Origin: Scolanthus callimorphus
Taxonomy: Eukaryota; Cnidaria; Anthozoa; Actiniaria; Edwardsiidae
Length of the DNA stretch: 64,000 nucleotides
Assembly (NCBI GenBank): GCA_033964015.1
Contig: JAWWUD010000052.1
Location: 682,001 to 746,000 of the forward strand
Direction of reading: 5' to 3'
Shown: piece after piece, positions 45,801-53,668 of the stretch
How the letters are laid out: every line of letters begins with the position of its first letter
Numbering within the stretch: the stretch's first letter is position 1
Made by a program: the position numbers and the translations under genes
The notes under the pieces: generated by a model
Seen by the model: only the letters and a program-made list of their open reading frames with translations
Database searches by the model: none
Told to the model about the DNA's origin: nothing

Positions 45801-47963
45801 TGTGTGTACAATATTTCAAATGCCATCCATAAGGATGTATACTATGGAAATCAATAGAGTGGTAAAATGGCCCTTCGAGTACCAGTCCCAGGCCATTGGT
45901 TTTATGTAAACCACATGACCATTGTTTTGATGTACCACGTGATGTCTTTTCGAACATCAAACCCAAAGTGTTTCTCCTGGGTGATTGAAGGAATTCAGTG
46001 ATCTCACGATTATTGGATATTCCATGCTTGCAGCCTCACCAAGAGAAAGTATTCTTGTTTTTTTTTTGGCCTGTTTGAGGTAGAAGAAATCAGTAACTGC
46101 TTCATATTAGCATCAAAAAGTAGGTGAGCGATCTCAAGTTCGTTACCAAACAATGATCATGAGCTGGATCAAAACAATGATCACATGGTACAGAAAATCA
46201 TTAACCGGGGACTGGATCTCAAAGTGTCCTTTTACCACTCTAGTGGTTTTCATAGTAACACCTGGAATTATTGACCAACTAGACTTCTTGCAGCCCCTTC
46301 TTCAGCGAACGTCCGTAAATCGAGAGAAATGTTTTTTACCCGCGGCGGCGCGGTTCGGTTTGTTTACAAGAAGGGACTGCAAGCAGTCTATCGACCAACG
46401 TTCTTACCCTGTTGGCTAATGTGTGCCCTCCTGACACTCTATACTGTGGGTGGCCTGGGTCATACTGGCCTGGACCTGGGGCGGCAACTACATTGTCCTG
46501 GATATCAAGAAATGTCTCCCGTCCAGTCATTGACAGAAATGGGGCATAGCCATCTAGATGGAAAAATAAATTGCAGCTTTGATAAGAACCAAATACATGT
46601 CAGGTAAAATAACCAAAGTTAGAAAAGACATCATTGACATTTCTTGTTGTATCTTGCTAAACCATCCCATACTTTGATAATGATTTTGAAATACTTTCCA
46701 AATAGACCTTTTTGTGGAGGTTTTCTGTGCAGGTTATTTTTCTTGGTTTACAGGGTGAGCCAATGATGTTATTTTCTTCTGCCTATGTCTTGTAGGATTA
46801 TCGATGGGAGGTTTCTATGACCCTCTCCTGGAGGTAGCTAATGGTATTTATTATATAGCTCAAGCGTATTTTCGATGAAAGTGTGCGCTCTGATTGGTTC
46901 TATCATGGTCATGTGGTAAAGTACAAACTCAATGTAACCCGTGCGGGCTACATTATACACTTAATGACTGCTTCCGAGGGAAACAGCGAGTTTTGTTTTC
47001 CCGAGAATCTCGATGTTTCCCGAGGGTGCAGTCATTAAGTGTGTTTTATTATATAGCAAAAAGAAAATATGTTAAACATGAGTAAAAATATTCCACCGAA
47101 ATTTCTTGCTCTAGCGATGTCGCCCGCGCGGGCTACAATATTTTTAATTGTAGCCCGCGCGGGCTACATTGAATTTGTAGCCCGCCACGTGACCATGATA
47201 GAACCAATCAGAGCGTGCGCTTTGATCGAATAAACACGAGCTATATAATAATGAAACTGGATGCCCGTGCAGGCGGCATCGCTAGAGCGCGGAATTCAGG
47301 CGATGTTTTCCCTCGAATTTCAATGTTTCCTTAGACTCGACTTCGTCAGGGGAAACATCGAGATTCTCAGGAAAACAAAGCTCGCTGTTTCCCTCGGGAG
47401 CAGTCATTAAGTGTATAGTATCTTATCTCCATGACTATATACATCAATGTGATTGAGTGACGTATAGATGACACAAATTCAAGCAACAGGAAAATGGACT
47501 TTTTTGAACTGCTGTATGTCAAAGTGAAATCCCTGTAAATATTAATTTTGTTTCGGGAGAGCACTGAGCTAAATTGGATTACAATGAGAAATGATATCCC
47601 ACACTTTAATGAGTGACATGTAACAAGATTTGATTTGAGCCATCAAAATTCTAAGGCAGTGGGATCGAGAAAATAACACACCGTACAATTTTAAAGACAA
47701 AAGTAATTGAGCTAAAATAGCTACTATAACTCCATTTTACTCGACAAGAAATGTTCGCTATGAAGTAAAAATACAGCTAAGAATTTTGGTCATATAAATA
47801 CACGCACTGACAAACTACACGCACTGACAAACGTTTGCTCGAAATTCAATTCCTTACCGTATTTTTTACGGCCTGTTTCCGGTGCCTCATAAGTTCCCGG
47901 ACCTACAGCATCTGCTGTACTAGATACAGGCTGCGTTAGCGTTCTTGGAGCGCGATCGTACAT
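27819..47963 (-). CDS. STPG2: Sperm-tail PG-rich repeat protein 2
   Basis: The protein is built of short Pro-Gly-rich (SHIPPO/STPG) repeats found in sperm flagellum and cilium microtubule-associated proteins. I assembled 15 coding exons with compatible phases: 47963-47858, 46553-46408, 45446-45309, 44491-44324, 42835-42760, 42380-42310, 41824-41786, 41140-40985, 35482-35403, 34478-34341, 33770-33575, 32572-32518, 31350-31228, 28586-28474, 27950-27819 (TAG). Total 1737 nt, 578 aa. It starts MYDRAPRTLTQP, the N-terminus I associate with STPG2. About eleven repeats are visible: VGPGTYEAP, PGPGQYDP, PGPGAYNLQ, PGPGDYDP, PGPGKYEI, APGAYNN, PGPGTYTM, PGPAHYM, PPPGSYEV, PGPGHYEV, PGPGAYE, with KYKGTIF-, KGAFGS- and TGAFNS-type spacers. 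It is longer than the human protein (~460 aa). Exons are 39-196 bp and introns hold most of the repeats listed here. The 5' end faces the TREX-like gene. Confidence 0.9.
28632..30080. mobile_element. Foldback element enclosing a minisatellite, STPG2 intron
   Basis: The outer left arm has GCAGAAACCCATCCATGGGA and then CAGGGCCCGACATGAAC. The outer right arm has GTCGGGTCCTGCAAGGG and then AGATGGGTTTCTGTAG, an imperfect inverted pair. Between them lies the ~96-bp array. A related CCATGGGAAA/GGGTTTCTG foldback without an array occurs at 26515-26645. Confidence 0.6.
28737..29935. repeat. ~96-bp minisatellite, 12 copies, STPG2 intron
   Basis: Twelve head-to-tail units of 95-98 bp each contain TTTAGTCGCCACRTARGYGT, GGAAATTAGAAGGATGGGGT and TTAGTCGCCAAAAAGCAATA. 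The half-unit TAGTCGCCA/TGGCGACCA is itself an inverted pair, so every unit can form a small hairpin. Units differ by a few substitutions, and A-run length varies from 6 to 9. It lies between STPG2 coding exons 13 and 14. Confidence 0.92.
30121..30409. mobile_element. GCTACGCGACCTCAAAA element (copy 2), STPG2 intron
   Basis: The ends TTACCACTGTATGCATTGCT and AGCAATGCATACAGTGGTAA are perfect inverted repeats. CGCGACCTTCAAAAATCAC and TTGAGGTCGCGT lie inside. It matches 26815-27135. No coding potential. Confidence 0.8.
30734..31054 (+). pseudogene. Non-LTR reverse transcriptase C-terminal fragment
   Basis: The frame reads MLDRLKWESLEERRLTQDIT, MFYKINTGLV and FFVRTVPLWNSLPQRVF. This is the C-terminal tail found after the thumb of CR1/jockey-like reverse transcriptases. 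The catalytic domain is absent. It lies inside an STPG2 intron on the opposite strand, a 5'-truncated insertion. Confidence 0.8.
31604..31975. repeat. CCCTTAGGG dispersed repeat, second copy
   Basis: The segment runs from GGGAGGGACTCCCCATATTT to the CGACGAGCACCCCCGTCTAA end. It contains ATCCCTTAGGG and TATCTCTTAGGGGT several times. The GACGGGGGTGCTCGTCCTAT block recurs inverted at the right end, making long inverted ends. It corresponds to 2340-2815. Confidence 0.7.
32735..33500. repeat. CAGACA-type satellite, STPG2 intron
   Basis: There are about 760 bp of irregular repeats of CAGACAAACAGACAGGTGT and shorter CAGA/CAGACATGTGT units. The unit length is a multiple of neither 3 nor a fixed value. 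Several forward frames stay open and give Gln/Thr/Arg-rich pseudo-proteins up to 234 residues. It lies between STPG2 exons 11 and 12 and is not coding. Confidence 0.95.
33868..34235. mobile_element. CCAGGGTTCGTA inverted-repeat element, STPG2 intron
   Basis: The ends are CCAGGGTTCGTACAC (left) and CGCTTACGAACCCTGG (right). The interior is full of TTTTCCAGG and CCAGGAAA sub-repeats, in both orientations. A run of 12 C residues follows TGT at 33961. No coding capacity. Confidence 0.7.
35078..35206. repeat. 32-bp tandem repeat, 4 copies, STPG2 intron
   Basis: Four units of ACGAAACAAATTCACAACTG followed by ACMAATCATGGG follow each other with almost no divergence. One unit has CAAATC for CCAATC. 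Confidence 0.9.
37660..38660 (-). pseudogene. Penelope-like retroelement 3' fragment (GIY-YIG)
   Basis: Reading right to left, the pieces are HCKSSIPYPLALRLLRISS, then RLQNAPTFPIICVSERWKKI and VAFRRQPNLRDILVRARV. These are followed by a GIY-YIG-type nuclease part with NVIYLISCIKC, MQYVGQTSCPLHEQFRTHKS, VAAHFNPTNAGH and LKTMDPDGLNLREEL, stop at 37837. This order is typical of the C-terminus of Penelope-like elements. Frame changes between 38300 and 38600 and an internal TAG after GYWI show it is dead. The 3' flank (37670-37830) has the GAAACGTTGGCTTTAATC-type tail. Confidence 0.85.
38900..39345. repeat. Adjacent foldback elements, STPG2 intron
   Basis: One palindrome centred near 39040 pairs CCAATCAGAGCGCGC with GCGCGCTCTGATTGG. 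A second (39140-39335) pairs AGCGGATTTCTGCAG and TGATAAACGCAAGAGGGATG with CATCCCTCGTGCGTTTATCA. Both are non-coding MITE-like hairpins. Confidence 0.7.
41876..42123. mobile_element. Foldback MITE, STPG2 intron
   Basis: The long inverted arms are AAGATGGCTGGTCACTCGGA, GAAGACCC and CCTTTCCACAGGGAGACCGC on the left, and GCGATCTCCCTGTGGAAAGG and TCCGAGTGACCGGCCGCCAT on the right. The arm length is about 80 bp. It starts 52 bp from the acceptor of STPG2 exon 7. Confidence 0.85.
42964..43675. repeat. 356-bp tandem duplication, STPG2 intron
   Basis: Two nearly identical units begin CTAATGGAGTGAGGAC at 42964 and 43320. Each contains AAAAACGCTCTTACAAAAAT and CAGTACCCAGAATCATTGGA. The flanks carry the inverted pair GGGGCGGATCCAGG/ATCCACCCCTGGAC. 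A partial third piece starts at about 43677. Non-coding. Confidence 0.85.
44015..44245. repeat. Foldback with (GA)n microsatellite, STPG2 intron
   Basis: GGTCAAAATTTGGTGTGGGG and CGAGTGACAAAATGAGGGG pair with CCCCTTGTTTTGTCACTCG and CAGACTGAATTTTGACC. A GA microsatellite lies near the middle at 44121-44143. Confidence 0.7.
45848..46260. repeat. Foldback repeat, STPG2 intron 2
   Basis: AGAGTGGTAAAATGGCCCTT at ~45857 pairs with GTCCTTTTACCACTCT at ~46227. Paired CACATGACCATTGTTTTGAT/ATCAAAACAATGATCACATG arms lie inside. It lies between STPG2 exons 2 and 3 and is non-coding. Confidence 0.6.
46852..47420. repeat. Nested foldback repeats, STPG2 intron 1
   Basis: The outer pair TGCGCTCTGATTGGTTCTAT/ATAGAACCAATCAGAGCGTG brackets GC-rich GTAGCCCGCGCGGGCTAC palindromes near 47140. 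An overlapping pair (ACACTTAATGACTGC with GGGAAACAGCGAG, inverted at 47385-47415) is also present at 28010-28090 in the STPG2 3' intron, so it is a dispersed family. Confidence 0.7.
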
Positions 47964-48451
47964 GTTTTACAAGCTCTAAAATAACCTCCAACTCAAAACA
48001 AACTTTCTGATTCTTCCCTTCTTGTTCCTCTCTTCTTCCAAATACATCTCCCTCTGTTGCTATGGTGCTCCTGTTACTCAAAGACCCGGATAACAAATGG
48101 TGGATACCGCTGAAAGGTTGAAGGCTCCATTGAACACAACTCTTAATTTATTTATTTCTTTTCTTTTAGTCGCTCGGCAAAAATAAATAAATAAATAAAA
48201 TAAGCTGAACTGATCGAATCTGATCATCTTGTATGAAGCTCTTATTTGTATCTAATTTGCGCCTTTTTTTCATTTGTGTATTTTTGAAGTGTAAATAAAT
48301 ATTGGGCTTCCTGTGTATTGAGTTAGAAGAGAACTGGGACTTACGTTCGAACTTTTAGGTTTTGGCGGGAAGAAGAGAGAAGGCTTGTTTTGAAGATCGG
48401 GGTGAGTCTATTTTATTCCATTTTGCTCGTATTTAATACCTTTAACTCGCC
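47964..48451. promoter_or_regulatory. Putative bidirectional promoter STPG2 / TREX-like
   Basis: The start codons of STPG2 (47963, minus) and the TREX-like gene (48452, plus) diverge across 488 bp, so both 5' regions must share this interval unless there are distant non-coding exons. It contains an AAATAAATAAAT tract (48180-48203). No TATA box is obvious at a decisive place. The assignment rests on geometry only. Confidence 0.5.
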
Positions 48452-50979
48452 ATGTCCAATCAGATCGGATTCATGTCTTTGATATTCCTCGATCTCGAAA
48501 CTACTGGCCTGAAAAGGCCCGTAGAAATAACGGAAATCTGTCTAATGGCCGTTCAAGTTGACGAACTGCTGTCTGCTTCAGCGCAAAATTCATTCCCGAG
48601 ACTCATCGACAAGTTAAATATATGCGTTCGTCCGGCTCAGAAAATCGAACCCGTGGCTTCAAACATCACTAATATATAGATTTAGCCACTGGCTAAAAGC
48701 GGAGCTCCTGGTTATAAAATTTTCTATGTGAATAAAAGGGATTCCCATGTGTACATGGTTTATATGGTTGCTTTAGAGTCTTCACGAGATATTCATTTTT
48801 CAAGCATAGATGACGTCATCGATGACGTCATATCACGTGACCACTTCATTTCGATCATATGGTGGCCTAGACCACACTACCCAAGTTTGGTTCTTTTAGA
48901 GTTTTCCCTTCACGAGATATTATTTTTTCAAGCATAGATGACGTCATCGATGACGTCACATCACGTGACCACTTCATTTTGCTCATCTGGTGACCTAGAC
49001 CACACTACCCAAGTTTGGTTGTTTTAGAGTCTTCTCTTCACGAGATATTCATTTTTCAAGCATAGATGACGTCATCGATGACGTTACATCACGTGACCAC
49101 TTCATTTCGCTCATCTGGTGACCAAGACCACACTACCCAAGTTTGGTTGTTTTAGAGTCTTCTCTTCACGAGATATTCATTTTTCAAGCATACATGACGT
49201 CATCTATGACGTCACATCACGTGACCACTTCATATTGCTCATCTGGTGACCTAGACCACACTACCAAGTTTGGTTGTTTTAGAGTCTTCTCTTCACGAGA
49301 TATTCATTTTTCAAGCATAGATGACGTCATCGATGACGTCACATCACGTGACCACTTCATTTCGCTCATCTGGTGACCAAGACCACACTACCCAAGTTTG
49401 GTTGTTTTAGAGTCTTCTCTTCACGAGATATTCATTTTTCAAGCATACATGACGTCATCTATGACGTCACATCACGTGACCACTTCATTTCGCTCATCTG
49501 GTGACCTAGACCACACTACCCAAGTTTAGTTGTTTTAGAGTCTTCTCTTCACGAGATATTCATTTTTCAAGCATAGATGACGTCATCGATGACGTCACAT
49601 CACGTGACCACTTCATTTTGCTCATCTGGTGACCAAGACCACACTACCCAAGTTTGGTTGTTTTAGAGTCTTCTCTTCACGAGATATTCATTTTTCAAGC
49701 ATACATGACGTCATCTATGACGTCACATCACGTGACCACTTCATTTCGCTCATCTGGTGACCTAGACCACACTACCCAAGTTTGGTTGTTTTAGAGTCTT
49801 CTCTTCACGAGATATTCATTTTTCAAGCATAGATGACGTCATCGATGACGTCACATCACGTGACCGTGCTACAGCACCCCCCTTGTGGCATAGACAAAAT
49901 ATCCCAAGTATGGCTGTCTTAGCATGTTCCCTTGAGGAGATATAATTTTTTCTTTGCATACCACAGGGTTCCCATGTGTACACGGACGACGGACGGCGGA
50001 CGGACGGACGGCGGACACTATAGGTTTAATACCAGAAAAATAAAGAAAAAATCATATCTCCCGAAGGGAAGCTTCTCTAGAAGCCAAACTTGGACAAACT
50101 ATCAAAGACCATCAGAGGAACTCTACACCAAAGTCACGTTCCCTCACGCCATCAATGACGTCATCAAAATGATCCAAAATGCCCGTGACGTTCAAAAATC
50201 AACTCGATGGTATACGTTTTTCCCTTAGGTATGGTGCTCCGCTTGCGCGGGCCTTCGGCCCGCGCTGGAGCTCCGCTAAAATACGCGATAAAGATCTTAC
50301 AGAGAGGAAATACTTCGATAAACAGCTGGCAAAAGCGATCAAAACATTTATTCGCCGACAGCGACAACCTTGCTGTCTCGTTGCCCACAGCGGTGACCGA
50401 TTTGATTTCGAAATCCTCGCATCTGAATTTGCTTCAGCAGAAGTGACATTCCCCACCGAAATTCAAGTGGCTGATTCTTGGAAAGCATTCAGAAAGCTCC
50501 ATGATGCGGAAAAATCCGAAATTACTCCAAGAACTCTAAGAAATCGCGAGAATATTGCGACAGGAACTGGAAGGGTCTCTTTTGGTTTAGGAAATCTTTA
50601 CAAGAGAGTGATTGGGTATGAAATCGAGAAAGCGCACAGCGCTGAAGGGGACACGCAAGCCTTGTTGGAATTAGCCCTCCAGAAACCAGGAGTTTTGAAG
50701 TATTTAGAAGAAGTAGCTCATCCTATGGGAAGCGGAGTAAAAAACCCTGGGCTATCCAAAGTTAGAAAGAGGAAGCAAGTTGGAAAAACACCTATGAATT
50801 CTCCGAGTTTGGACAGACATGACATAGCTCAAGTTCATGAGGACTATTTTTCAATGCTTGAGAAAGACGGACTTTTGCCATCTGCATGTAGCCCTGAACC
50901 CAGTAAAGCTAGAGAGGAATCAACAACATCACTTAGGACACTAAGAGTGAATATCACTAAATTAGAATATGATAGCTAG
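48452..50979 (+). CDS. TREX-type DEDDh 3' exonuclease, split by a repeat element
   Basis: This gene belongs to the TREX1/TREX2 family of 3'-5' DNA exonucleases, which degrade stray DNA ends. The N-terminal part (48452-48676) has Exo I FLDLETTGL (Asp14, Glu16), EITEICLMAVQV and LIDKLNICVRP. The C-terminal part (50284-50979) has Exo II CLVAHSGDRFDFEIL, ADSWKAFRKL, and Exo III KAHSAEGDTQALLELAL (His, Asp). All five DEDDh residues are present. After Ile75 a TAG follows at once and no GT donor lies near. Joining ATA (48674-48676) to CGC (50284) restores a 306-aa frame through the conserved region, as expected for this family, whose vertebrate members have intronless coding regions. The ~75-residue tail after the nuclease domain includes a basic KVRKRK stretch. 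The sequence between is a repeat element, so the gene may be broken in this haplotype or use an odd splice. Confidence 0.85.
48677..50280. mobile_element. ~1.6 kb insertion element in TREX-like gene
   Basis: The left end TTTAGCCACTGGCTAAAAGC continues GGAGCTCC. The right end reads GGAGCTCCGCTAAA, so the ends are inverted relatives differing by a small palindromic insertion. A GC-rich hairpin (GCGCGGGCCTTCGGCCCGCGC) precedes the right end. ATA flanks both sides (48674-48676, 50281-50283), a possible 3-bp target duplication; an alternative border 4 bp inward on the left cannot be excluded. The interior holds the 128-bp array and a GGACGGACGG-rich patch at 49985-50013. No transposase. Confidence 0.7.
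48760..49890. repeat. 128-bp minisatellite with paired CRE sites, 9 units
   Basis: Nine units are spaced 127-128 bp (first CRE at 48811, 48939, 49067, 49195, 49322, 49450, 49578, 49706, 49833). Every unit has TGACGTCA, a 4-bp spacer, a second TGACGTCA, then CATCACGTGACC. The second site is TGACGTTA in unit 3, so there are 17 perfect CRE palindromes. Units 4-9 alternate between CATACATGACGTCATCTATG and CATAGATGACGTCATCGATG, a dimeric higher-order pattern. One more TGACGTCA lies outside the array at 50156. Confidence 0.95.
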
Positions 50980-51489
50980 GCAATCATTGCTTTTTAGACA
51001 TAAGTAGACACTTGTATATTTTCATGAATGCTGCAATCCGATTGGCTCCCCTACTCATGTTCTATCACATATTAGTCAACACTATTCAAATCGGTCGAAA
51101 ACATTCCACGGGCACTGAGAAGCACGGAAACCACTAAAATGTGAGCTATGCTCACCTAGAACACAATAAAAGAGCGAGCAATCCTATTGCTCACTCTCTT
51201 CTCGCATTTTGCGAGTGCTGGCCGGATTTGCTGGTGTTTTGTTCCTGTAACATGGCTCAAGTTCCTGTCCGCCCCGCCACCCCGTTGTGCCCCAACACCT
51301 GTTCTTGGTTCTTGCTGTACCAACCGCCTCAGTTCAGCCCCAGCCGTTCCTCCACTCTCCTGTTGTTCCAGCGCTGGCTCAAGCCAACCAGCCACTTAGA
51401 GCAGACCACACGTAGACTTTACCTTGAGTCCTTGGTGGTTAAGTGGCCGATTTACTCTGTCTATCTTTTGCACATTTTGCTGTAGCCAC

Positions 51490-52370
51490 TCGGGCTTCGC
51501 AAGTGTTTAATTGGTTGTGTACTGGACTTCGGTTCGGTACGAAAAATTAGCTGGTGTTTCTTATGGCCATTCGGGCCGGGCACGATTCACTGGACGCATA
51601 TTTCAGGTGCCCTTTAGGAGTTCAATTGGTTGTATACTGAACTTCGGTTCGGTACGAAAAATTAGCTAGTGTTTATTATGGCCTTTCGGGCCGGGCACGA
51701 TTCACTGAAGCATATTTCAGGTGCCCTGTAGGAGTTCAATTGGTTGTATACTGGACTTCGGTTCGGTACGAAAAATTAGCTAGTGTTTATTAGGGCCATT
51801 CGGGCCGGGCACGATTCACTGGAAGCATATTTCAGGTGCCCTGTAGGAGTTCAATTGGTTGTATACTGGACTTCGGTTCGGTACGAAAAATTAGCTAGTG
51901 TTATTATGGCCATTCGGGCCGGGCACGATTCACTGGAAGCATATTTCAGGTGCCCTGTAGGAGTTCAATTGGTTGTATACTGGACTTCGGTTCGGTACGA
52001 AAAATTAGCTAGTGTTTATTAGGGCCATTCGGGCCGGGCACGATTCACTGGAAGCATATTTCAGGTGCCCTGTAGGAATTTAATTGGTTGTATACTGGAC
52101 TTCGGTTCGGTACGAAAAATTAGCTAGTGTTTCTTATGGCCATTCGGGCCGGGCATGATTCACTGGAAGCATATTTCAGGTGCCCTGTAGGAGTTTAATT
52201 GGCTGTATACTGGACTTCGGTTCAGTACGAACTTTCTCTTGTTTATTATGGCCATTCGAGCCGCGGGTACGATTCACGGGAAGCATAGTTTCAGGTGCCC
52301 TGTGTTTATTTGGCCTTATAGGGACCTCGGTTCGGTAGGGACACTGTTGTCTGTTTAGTGCCATTCGAGC
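51490..52370. repeat. ~115-bp minisatellite, 7-8 copies
   Basis: TTGGTTGTATACTGGACTTC recurs at 51511, 51625, 51740, 51855, 51969, 52084 and (diverged) 52199. Each unit also has GGCCATTCGGGCCGGGCACG and CATATTTCAGGTGCCCTGTA. The last copies are decayed. It lies in the middle of the composite element 51081-53286. Confidence 0.92.
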
Positions 52371-52497
52371 CGGGCACATGACAATATAGTAATGGGAAAA
52401 AGAAAAGACAAGAGTGGAATCTGTGATTTTACTTATGGAATTGTCATCGCATAATTGCGCAATAAAAAAAAAGGCATGAAAGAGAAAAACGTAAGCT

Positions 52498-52710
52498 TTG
52501 GGTGATTTAGGGTTCACAGTCCCAGGGTCATCTAAGGCCCTTCGTGCCCGACTCTTGCAGTTGCGCCGGGACTGCGTTCTCCTACTGATCCCAGGGAGTG
52601 TCGCTCAACTCTACAGGCTTCGTTGTTTTCTCTTCTATAATGGACGATTAGCCGCCAATCAAGCGATGACGTACACAATATTTCGTCCTTCCAGAATGGG
52701 AAGGGGTTGA
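52498..52710 (+). pseudogene. Short frame with SAP-like helix-turn-helix
   Basis: The 70-codon frame starts MGDLGFTVPGSSKALRARLL, which resembles the SAP DNA-binding motif (LxxLGLxxxGxKxxLxxRL). It lies in the unique part of the composite element, so I take it as a remnant of an element-encoded protein. There is no further support from length or context. Confidence 0.3.
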
Positions 52711-53668
52711 AAGATTTAATCGAAAGGGCGGCCTATCAGGTACCTCCAAAACGGTGAATTGGGTGACGCTCCCGGGGACCAGCTCGGGGGAACCAGTCCT
52801 GGCTGATTCTGCTCTTGGTTCCGTGCGGGAGAAGTCTATCCGAGATTGTAGATGAGCAACACCCGGTAGCGGAAACTGTCTCGAGAGAGGTTCATGATCT
52901 CAATTTAGTCATTTGTGTTAGCTTTCCCCTTGTGAAAACAATAAGAAGCTCCAGTCAGACGCACAAATGAAATCTTACAGTGACGGGCGCCGTGCTGTGC
53001 TCTTACACAAATTATGCTGTATACTTCCTATTGATAGTTTATAGGGGGTATGGTGACAGTATTGGGGAATGAGTAGAGGGTGGTAAGATATGGATGAGAT
53101 ATGGGGGAGCCATATGGCTCAAATTTCCCTTGGGGACAAGGGCTGGGCGCGGGGTGCCGTCGGATGTGGGTGCATTGGACAGCGGAGTGATCCACATCAT
53201 TGCTCAGGTTACTGGACAATGGAGTCTGTTGTTCCCATCTCCAAATCAGTGATCCGTGGAACAAAGGCCGGTTTGGATATAATACTATTCAAATCGGTCG
53301 AAAACATTCCACGGGCACTGAGAAGCACGGAAACCACTAAAATGTGAGCTATGCTCACCTAGAACACAATAAAAGAGCGAGCAATCCTATTGCTCACTCT
53401 CTTCTCGCATTTTGCGAGTGCTGGCCGGATTTGCTGGTGTTTTGAGACGACATGAATGAATGGAAAGTGAGAGGTGGGGTGGGCTATAGCTTTGTGGTAT
53501 GGCGCTCCATTTAGAGACCCGCCCACCCAGCCCCTATTTTGGTATTGTATCCACACTGGCCTTTGCTACGGATCCACACCATTGCTCAGGTTACGGGACA
53601 ATGGAGTCTGTTGTTCCCATCTCCAAATCAGTGATCCGTGGAACAAAGGCCGGTTTGGATATAATACT

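Larger units (their letters stand above)
51081..53668. mobile_element. Tandem composite element (A-X-B / A-x-B)
   Basis: Block A (161 bp, ACTATTCAAATCGGTCG...GGTGTTTTG) occurs at 51081-51241 and 53284-53444. Block B (98 bp, GATCCACAYCATTGCTCAGG...GGATATAATACT) occurs at 53189-53286 and 53571-53668. Unit 1 is therefore 51081-53286 and unit 2 is 53284-53668, overlapping by ACT. Unit 2 looks like an internally deleted copy of unit 1. Unit 1 contains the 115-bp array and a short SAP-like frame. A includes AATAAA followed by a small hairpin. The ends do not show TG...CA, so it is not a typical LTR. Confidence 0.7.

Noticed and set aside
48653..50293. Conventional GT-AG intron in the TREX-like gene (CCC|GTGGCT to ACAGAG|AGG)
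   Set aside because: It would preserve the frame but delete about 15 residues, including the conserved VASNIT segment, and the donor is weak. I keep it only as a fallback.
51081..53444. Solo-type LTR pair of an LTR retrotransposon
   Set aside because: The 161-bp direct repeats lack TG...CA ends, no primer-binding site or polypurine tract is apparent, and block B is also duplicated, which an LTR model does not explain.
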